Source of the DNA: Flavobacteriales bacterium UBA1531
GTDB lineage: Bacteria > Bacteroidota > Bacteroidia > Flavobacteriales_D > Sanyastnellaceae
DNA: 12,210 nucleotides
Direction: 5' to 3'
Assembly (NCBI GenBank): GCA_002323795.1
Contig: DCPZ01000009.1
Span: forward strand, 1-12,210
The position numbers and the translations under genes are program-made. Below, in pieces: positions 7,511-12,210 of the stretch; the stretch's first letter is position 1; each line of letters starts with the position of its first letter. The notes under the pieces are model-generated. The model was not told where the DNA came from. It saw nothing but the letters and a program-made list of their open reading frames with translations, and made no database searches.

Positions 7511-8563
7511 TCAGGGGTTTTGGTTCTCTTCACGGTCGTCCAACTGTTGTTCGATGATCGCTTTCAATTTCTTCAATTCTTTTTTGGACAGCGCTTTCTC
7601 CTGCTTCTTGCCAAAGACAGATACTCTAACATATCGCCACGGATTGAGGTAGAGATCATTGATGAGGTACTGCAATTCATTATTGGTGGCAATCAACCCT
7701 TCGTGCAAAGAGTCGCTGTTGACCAACTGTCCTAGTGATCCTTCTCCCATATTGATTTTGCGCGTGATTTCATCCACATGAGTGAGGGCAGAGTTTGCGC
7801 GCTGTACTGTTTCGGCGAAGTTCACGGCAGCCAACGAATCTGAGATCTCGGAAAAGTTCTCCATCACGTTGGCGAGGTCATCATTGTGCTCTTTGATGTT
7901 CGAAGTGATTCCTTCGACGTTGGTCATAATGCCTTTTAGGCTCGAGCGGTTTTCGGCAACCATGTTGTCCAATTGTATCGAGGTTTTCTCCAAACTTTCA
8001 ACGGTGCGCTGGATGCTTTCGAACGCAGTTGGCAACCCGAGGGTGGCGTCGGCTTCAAAGACAGCTTTGAGATTTTCCAAAATATCGTCTACTCCGTCGA
8101 TCAATTGGTCGGTCTTGTTTTTGAGCGGGATTAATTCAATCCTGACCGCTTCGGCGATTCCCATTTCTAAATCGCTTGTTAACGTATCACCAGGGGAAGC
8201 AAGGGCTTCTTCTTCTCCGGCAATGAGGTCAATTGCTTTGGTGCCGAAAAAGTCGCTTGAAACAATTTTTGCTCGGGTGTCACGCGGAATACGCAAGGTG
8301 GACTGTTCAATTTCGAATGCCACCATCAATGATCCATCGCCTGCATCTGAAAACCCAACTTGGGTGACCTGTCCTACCTTGAATCCGTTGACCACAACGG
8401 GATTGGAAATAGCGAGCCCGTCAATTGCGGCATAAGCTGCATAGTAGGTGTTGGAAGGGCGGAATGGATTGAAACCTTTCAGATAGTTGATGCCAAGGAT
8501 CAGGAGCACAAGTCCTCCAATTACAAGAGTTCCAATCTTAAATTCTTTTGATGCTGTGGCCAC
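7511..8563 (-). CDS. MCE/MlaD-family lipid-transport protein
   Basis: A 350-residue protein with an N-terminal membrane anchor (about 11-27), an MCE/MlaD domain (about 36-115: YYAAYAAIDGL, NPVVVNGFKVGQV, FFGTKAIDL) and a long helical region (about 145-270) predicted to form a coiled coil. The tail has GEGSLGQL at 273-280 and LNPWRYVRVSVFGKK at 306-320, both typical of the Bacteroidota branch. MCE proteins form hexameric rings or tubes in the periplasm that carry phospholipids or other lipids between the inner and outer membranes, driven by an MlaFE-type ABC transporter. That transporter is not encoded here, so it must lie elsewhere. The start codon is GTG, 5 nt after the amidase stop; no nearby in-frame ATG would keep the anchor. 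Neighbours in envelope synthesis support the role. Confidence 0.93.
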   Translation of the reverse strand: MATASKEFKIGTLVIGGLVLLILGINYLKGFNPFRPSNTYYAAYAAIDGLAISNPVVVNGFKVGQVTQVGFSDAGDGSLMVAFEIEQSTLRIPRDTRAKIVSSDFFGTKAIDLIAGEEEALASPGDTLTSDLEMGIAEAVRIELIPLKNKTDQLIDGVDDILENLKAVFEADATLGLPTAFESIQRTVESLEKTSIQLDNMVAENRSSLKGIMTNVEGITSNIKEHNDDLANVMENFSEISDSLAAVNFAETVQRANSALTHVDEITRKINMGEGSLGQLVNSDSLHEGLIATNNELQYLINDLYLNPWRYVRVSVFGKKQEKALSKKELKKLKAIIEQQLDDREENQNP

Positions 8564-8568
8564 GTAGA

Positions 8569-9696
8569 TCAGTTTTTACGAATTGGTTGCACTCCTTGAG
8601 ATTCAAATGATGTCCCTTCAAATTTAACGACAAACGCATCTGAGAATCCTTGTTTTTGCATTTGCATTTTAAGATCGTGGGCTTCGGTGGATTGCGCACA
8701 ATTCCCAACGGCATATTTGTAGAGTCCGTTACGAAGATACTCAACTGCTGACGGCAGACCTTGTAGCTGCTCATCATCTTCCTTAAGTGGAAGCCCAGAG
8801 GTCATGACTTGAACGCGAAAAGTTGGATTTGGAAGGACATTGATTTCTTCTTGCACTGAACTAGCGGCGGCTTTTTTCTCCTCGCTCTGACGTGTTGGAT
8901 GGTATTTTTCTTTGTAGGTCCGAAAGGCGCGAAGCAGCGCGGATGCCATGAGTTCCTGCCCTGTCCTGGAGTTTAAGAATTCTTCTTCTTTGGGGTTGGT
9001 TAAAAATCCGAGTTCCACCAAAACGGACGGCATTTGAGTGAAGCATGTGACGTAGTATCCGGCTTGTCTCACTCCACGATCTTTTCTCCCGACGCGCTGC
9101 TTGAATTGCGATTGAATCAAACTTCCGAGTTCTAGACTTTGCTGGAGAAATACAGATTGGCGCAGGCTGAGCGCGATGTAGGTGTCGGGATCGTCGGGTT
9201 TGAATCCTTCGTAAAAGGCTTCATAATCGCTTTCGCGGGAAATGAAGGAGTTCTCCTGCATGGAGACCCTGAGGCTTTCTTCACTTCGGTCCATGCCCAT
9301 TACAAAAGTGCTTGAGCCAATCGCATTCTGGCTGGTGAATGCATCGCAGTGAATGCTAATGAAGAGGTCTGCGCTGATGTTGTTAGCGAGTTTGACGCGC
9401 TCTCTGATTTTGGGGTAGGTATCTCCATCCCGTGTCATCACAATTTCCACATCGGGAAAGCGTTCGGTGATGTAGTCGCGCAATAGCAAGGCCACATCTA
9501 AGGTGACTGATTTTTCTGTGGCTTTGTATCGTCCGGTTCCTAAATTTCCTGGATCGGATCCGCCGTGACCAGCGTCAATGACCAAAACCATGCTTGGAGC
9601 AATGGGAGTGAAAGAAACAGAAAGGAATATCAGTCCTCCCATGGCCCACAGGACCAATCGTTTCGTTAGTTTTGACTGCCGTTTCATGCGTTTCAT
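8569..9696 (-). CDS. N-acetylmuramoyl-L-alanine amidase with C-terminal SPOR-like domain
   Basis: A zinc-dependent Amidase_3 enzyme that should cut the bond between N-acetylmuramic acid and L-alanine in peptidoglycan, outside the inner membrane. A basic N-terminus and a hydrophobic segment (about 14-33 counted from the ATG at 9696) act as signal peptide or anchor. The zinc ligands are visible, one residue lower than in the TTG-started frame: H44 in DAGHGG, E61 and H116 in SIHCDA; the catalytic glutamate is E228 in VELGFLTN. The last 85 residues (FRVQVMT, then GLYKYAVG and GFSDAFVVKF) resemble a SPOR repeat, which binds denuded glycan strands at division sites. The frame opens with TTG at 9699; ATG at 9696 is chosen. 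ATG at 9687 (372 residues) is a real alternative, favoured by a promoter-like motif at 9697-9704. It is first in the minus-strand operon. Confidence 0.94.
   Translation of the reverse strand: MKRMKRQSKLTKRLVLWAMGGLIFLSVSFTPIAPSMVLVIDAGHGGSDPGNLGTGRYKATEKSVTLDVALLLRDYITERFPDVEIVMTRDGDTYPKIRERVKLANNISADLFISIHCDAFTSQNAIGSSTFVMGMDRSEESLRVSMQENSFISRESDYEAFYEGFKPDDPDTYIALSLRQSVFLQQSLELGSLIQSQFKQRVGRKDRGVRQAGYYVTCFTQMPSVLVELGFLTNPKEEEFLNSRTGQELMASALLRAFRTYKEKYHPTRQSEEKKAAASSVQEEINVLPNPTFRVQVMTSGLPLKEDDEQLQGLPSAVEYLRNGLYKYAVGNCAQSTEAHDLKMQMQKQGFSDAFVVKFEGTSFESQGVQPIRKN
9667..9674 (+). promoter_or_regulatory. Possible -7 promoter element for lptD
   Basis: TAGTTTTG is a perfect TAnnTTTG match ending 11 nt before the proposed lptD ATG at 9686, which would leave a very short leader. 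It lies inside the amidase coding region. I see no TTG at the expected -33 position, so support is partial. Roughly six chance matches are expected in a window of this size over both strands. Confidence 0.3.
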
Positions 9697-12157
9697 CAAA
9701 TCTAAAACGTCACGACCCTTGCGCGTCGTCTGCCTCCTACTGATTTTCCGTGCCCTCCTGTGGATAAGCGTGCCGTCTATGTTATGCGCTCAAATGGCAA
9801 TAGAGGCGAAGGATTCAGTGGCTATTTCATCTGAGTCTGAAGAGCGATTTGAAGTGGATTGGGGATCCGAGGATTCCACCCGTGTGAACGCGATTACATC
9901 TGAAGTGGAGTTGTTTGGCAATGCGTTTGTAGCCATGGACGACATTCGATTGGAGGCCTACAGAATTGTTTACAGCTCCCAAAAAAACCAAGCCTGTGCC
10001 TATGGAACTCGTGATTCATTAGGGGATTGGATTGGCAGGCCCGTAATGACTCAGGGTGGTCAAACTTTCGAGCAAGACGAATTGTGTTTCGATTTAAAGT
10101 CCCGTCGTGGTCTGAGTCGCAAGGCCGTTACAGTTCAAGGTGAAAGCGTATTTCACGCAGAGGTGGCCAAACGTCAAAGCGACCAGCGCATTCATGTGGC
10201 CAACGCAAAGTTTACGACTTGCAATGCCGACAATCCACATTTCCATTTCCACTTGAAGCGGGCGATCATGATTCCAGGGGAGAAGGTGGTCTCGGGACCA
10301 TTTTATTTGAAATTTCGAAAAATACCCACACCGCTGGCGCTTCCTTTTGGTTGGTTTCCAACGCCTCCTGACAAACGCAGCCATGGCTTGTTGATGCCTG
10401 GTTATGGCAACGGAGGTGCGCTTGGATTCTTTCTCAAGGACTTGGGTTATTACATGCCCATCGGAGAGTACGCTGATATTCGATTGACCGGAGATCTTTA
10501 TTCGGGTGGTTCTTGGGCTGTCCGGAGCAGTACCAATTATCGCATTCGATATCGCGCAAGCGGCAATTTGAATCTGAGTTATCAGCGTCTTCGTGATGGA
10601 TTTACTGGCCTGCCGACGCTCTCTCTGTCCAATCAGTTTTTTGTGCGTTGGAGCCACAGCCAAGACAATCGTGCACGGCCCAATAGCCGTTTCAATACGA
10701 GTGTCAATTTCGGCTCCAATAACCATTTTCAATCGAACATCACGAGCAATCAGCAGGACTACTTGACCAATACGTTCCAGTCGAGCATTCAATATTCTCG
10801 CTCATTTCCAGGAAAACCTATTTCGCTAGCACTTAGTGCGCGTCATGCGCAAAACTCTCAAACGGGTAACGTCAATATCACCGCGCCGTCGATGACGCTC
10901 AATTTGCAACGATCGAGTTTATCCAAATTGCTCGGTTTGACTTCTTCAAGAAGCCGATTGTTGGATGAAATTGCACTTTCGGCATCCAGTCGCTTTGAGC
11001 AAACCATGCAAGCGCCCGACAGCGTTTTTTTGGCGGGTGATTGGTCGAATGTCTCTTTCCGAAATGGCATCAAGCACAATGCATCCGCTTCAAGCCAAAT
11101 GCGACTCGGGTTTGTGAGCATCACACCGAGTTTTCAGTACAATGAATTCTGGGCGTTTCAAGAACTCAATGGTAGTCTGGATCTAGATCAGTCAGGAGAA
11201 GTCCAGCAGGTCACGGATACCGTTCCTGGTTTTCAGACCACCCGCGATTGGCGACTATCTGCCAACGCGTCCACGCGTTTTTACGGCACATTTGAGTTCA
11301 ATCCCAACCGCACGGTTCAAGCGATTCGTCACGTGCTTAGTCCGACAATGGGCCTGAGTTATACGCCAGAATTGCAGCGAACACAGACGGTCAGCCTCAA
11401 CGACGAATCCTATGAATTCAATCCGTACAGCCTCAATCGTTTTGTGCCCCAAGACATTCGAGCTTCCGGCGCTTTGAATTTTGGTCTTAGCCAAAACATC
11501 GAAGCCAAAGTGATGGACAAGGAAACCGGCGAAGTGCGGAAAGTCCGATTGATTGACAATCTGGTCACCTCGGCGAATTACAACTTCATTGCGGATTCAT
11601 TGGGATTGAGTGACATCGTTACCCGGGCCAATACGGATTTGTTCAACAAGGTTCGGGTCAACTTGGGCATTGCACACAGCGCCTATGCGCGCGATTCGAG
11701 TGGCCAGCGAATCGATCAGTTTCTGGTGAGCCAAGGCGGGCCGATCTTGCGCATGACCCGTGCAAACGCCGCGTTGGGAAGCTCGTTTAATGGTGGCACC
11801 GATGGGGCTTATCCGTGGAACTTTCGCGCCGATTACAACTTCGATGTTCGCAAAAACTGGCGACCCGATCTCCAGCGTGACACCTTGATCATGACTCAAA
11901 GTGCACGGTTACGCGGCTCCATTGAAGTGCTGGATTTTTGCCGAGTGGATGTAAATACCGGCTATGACTTGGTCCGTAAGGAGTGGACACCCACCCAGTT
12001 GGATGTTTACTGGGATTTGCATTGTTGGGAGTTGTCAGTGAACTGGGTTCCCATTGGCGTGCGGAAGAGCATTTACTTGCGCTTGAACATCAAAGCGTCA
12101 ATGCTCCAAGATTTGAAGGTGGAATACCGCAAGAACAACACCGATTTGCTCTTCTAA
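9686..12157 (+). CDS. lptD: LPS assembly outer-membrane protein LptD
   Basis: An 823-residue outer-membrane protein that should receive LPS from the periplasmic Lpt bridge and insert it into the outer leaflet. The signal peptide (1-35) has a basic start, a hydrophobic core LLLIFRALLWI and a likely cut at LCA/Q. Residues about 63-175 form the OstA/LptA-like periplasmic domain that binds the lipid A part; FTTCNADNPHFHF at 176-188 is a family hallmark. From about 215 (PLALPFGWFPTPP) to the end lies the beta-barrel, ending with WDLHCWELSVNW near 780 and SMLQDLK. The frame is open up to an ATG at 9578, but that would overlap the amidase gene by 119 bp and hide the signal peptide, so 9686 is chosen; a TTG at 9719 is less likely. 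Length is slightly below many Flavobacteriales homologues. It stands head to head with the amidase gene. Five cysteines (104, 134, 179, 752, 780) could form disulfides, as in enterobacterial LptD. Confidence 0.93.
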   Translation: MRFIKSKTSRPLRVVCLLLIFRALLWISVPSMLCAQMAIEAKDSVAISSESEERFEVDWGSEDSTRVNAITSEVELFGNAFVAMDDIRLEAYRIVYSSQKNQACAYGTRDSLGDWIGRPVMTQGGQTFEQDELCFDLKSRRGLSRKAVTVQGESVFHAEVAKRQSDQRIHVANAKFTTCNADNPHFHFHLKRAIMIPGEKVVSGPFYLKFRKIPTPLALPFGWFPTPPDKRSHGLLMPGYGNGGALGFFLKDLGYYMPIGEYADIRLTGDLYSGGSWAVRSSTNYRIRYRASGNLNLSYQRLRDGFTGLPTLSLSNQFFVRWSHSQDNRARPNSRFNTSVNFGSNNHFQSNITSNQQDYLTNTFQSSIQYSRSFPGKPISLALSARHAQNSQTGNVNITAPSMTLNLQRSSLSKLLGLTSSRSRLLDEIALSASSRFEQTMQAPDSVFLAGDWSNVSFRNGIKHNASASSQMRLGFVSITPSFQYNEFWAFQELNGSLDLDQSGEVQQVTDTVPGFQTTRDWRLSANASTRFYGTFEFNPNRTVQAIRHVLSPTMGLSYTPELQRTQTVSLNDESYEFNPYSLNRFVPQDIRASGALNFGLSQNIEAKVMDKETGEVRKVRLIDNLVTSANYNFIADSLGLSDIVTRANTDLFNKVRVNLGIAHSAYARDSSGQRIDQFLVSQGGPILRMTRANAALGSSFNGGTDGAYPWNFRADYNFDVRKNWRPDLQRDTLIMTQSARLRGSIEVLDFCRVDVNTGYDLVRKEWTPTQLDVYWDLHCWELSVNWVPIGVRKSIYLRLNIKASMLQDLKVEYRKNNTDLLF
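9697..9704 (-). promoter_or_regulatory. Possible -7 promoter element for the amidase operon
   Basis: Read on the minus strand, TAGATTTG is a perfect TAnnTTTG match directly before the ATG at 9696 and 9 nt before the alternative ATG at 9687. If used, transcription would begin near 9692, which would make 9687 the amidase start. It lies inside the first codons of lptD. No TTG is present at the expected -33 position. Confidence 0.3.
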
Positions 12158-12196
12158 GCAATTGTTTTTCCGGTGTGTCGACGAGGAACTTTTACC

Positions 12197-12210
12197 GCGC
12201 TAACCAGCGC
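12197..12210. repeat. GC-rich inverted repeat cut by the window edge
   Basis: GCGCT (12197-12201) and AGCGC (12206-12210) pair around AACC. The sequence before it (TTTTACC, 12190-12196) could lengthen the stem if the bases after 12210 complement it, which would give an lptD terminator. The rest of 12158-12210 shows no gene start or other feature I can support. Confidence 0.4.

Noticed and set aside
7782..8435. 217-codon open frame antisense to the MCE gene
   Set aside because: It fully overlaps a well-supported MCE protein, shows no recognisable domain, and its composition follows from codon use on the other strand.
9578..9685. Extended lptD start at 9578
   Set aside because: It would add 36 residues before a good signal peptide and overlap the amidase coding region by 119 bp; the ATG at 9686 places the signal peptide at the N-terminus.
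10094..10792. 232-codon open frame antisense to lptD
   Set aside because: It lies wholly inside the conserved LptD coding region and has no signal peptide, domain or plausible start context.

Overview
The window looks like chromosomal core DNA of a member of the Bacteroidota, probably Flavobacteriales-like. The evidence is protein style and gene order. An LptD-type outer-membrane LPS assembly protein stands head to head with a SPOR-tailed amidase, an MCE/MlaD protein and a split HdrD-like Fe-S pair, which is an arrangement I recall from that phylum. L28 is of the single-cysteine type, Shine-Dalgarno sites are largely absent, and a few promoter-like motifs fit the Bacteroidota form (TTG, about 20 nt, TAnnTTTG). 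The exact genus cannot be read from the window. I see no mobile element, tRNA, rRNA or CRISPR array.

Layout. (1) 1-1383, plus strand: the 3' part of cinA (start lies outside the window), then rpmB (ribosomal protein L28). (2) 1384-1502: convergent intergenic region with a strong A/T-flanked hairpin that should terminate transcription from both sides, and a second inverted repeat that contains the stop codon of the neighbouring minus-strand gene. (3) 1503-9696, minus strand: seven co-directional genes. In transcription order they are N-acetylmuramoyl-L-alanine amidase, MCE/MlaD-type lipid-transport protein, membrane ferredoxin/cytochrome-like (HdrD N-part) protein, CCG-domain Fe-S protein, FabG, a membrane-anchored von Willebrand A protein with intact MIDAS residues, and a prohibitin-like SPFH protein. 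The first six are separated by only 5-22 nt and are probably one operon. The SPFH gene follows after 68 nt. (4) 9686-12157, plus strand: lptD, divergent from the amidase. The two likely start codons overlap or nearly so, leaving no intergenic space for promoters. (5) 12158-12210: no gene start seen; a GC-rich inverted repeat runs into the window edge.

How the genes fit together. LptD places LPS in the outer membrane, the MCE protein should move lipids between the membranes, the amidase trims peptidoglycan, and FabG supplies the fatty acids that lipid A and phospholipids need. The locus therefore reads as an envelope-building cluster. Two parts do not fit a known pathway. One is the membrane Fe-S/cytochrome-b-like pair, which resembles DsrMK/HdrDE complexes split at an unusual place. 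The other is the VWA-plus-SPFH pair at the end of the operon. These, the compact head-to-head start of lptD and the amidase gene, and the apparent loss of rpmG/ftsY after rpmB are the points most worth following up. I found no clearly new defence or mobile system.
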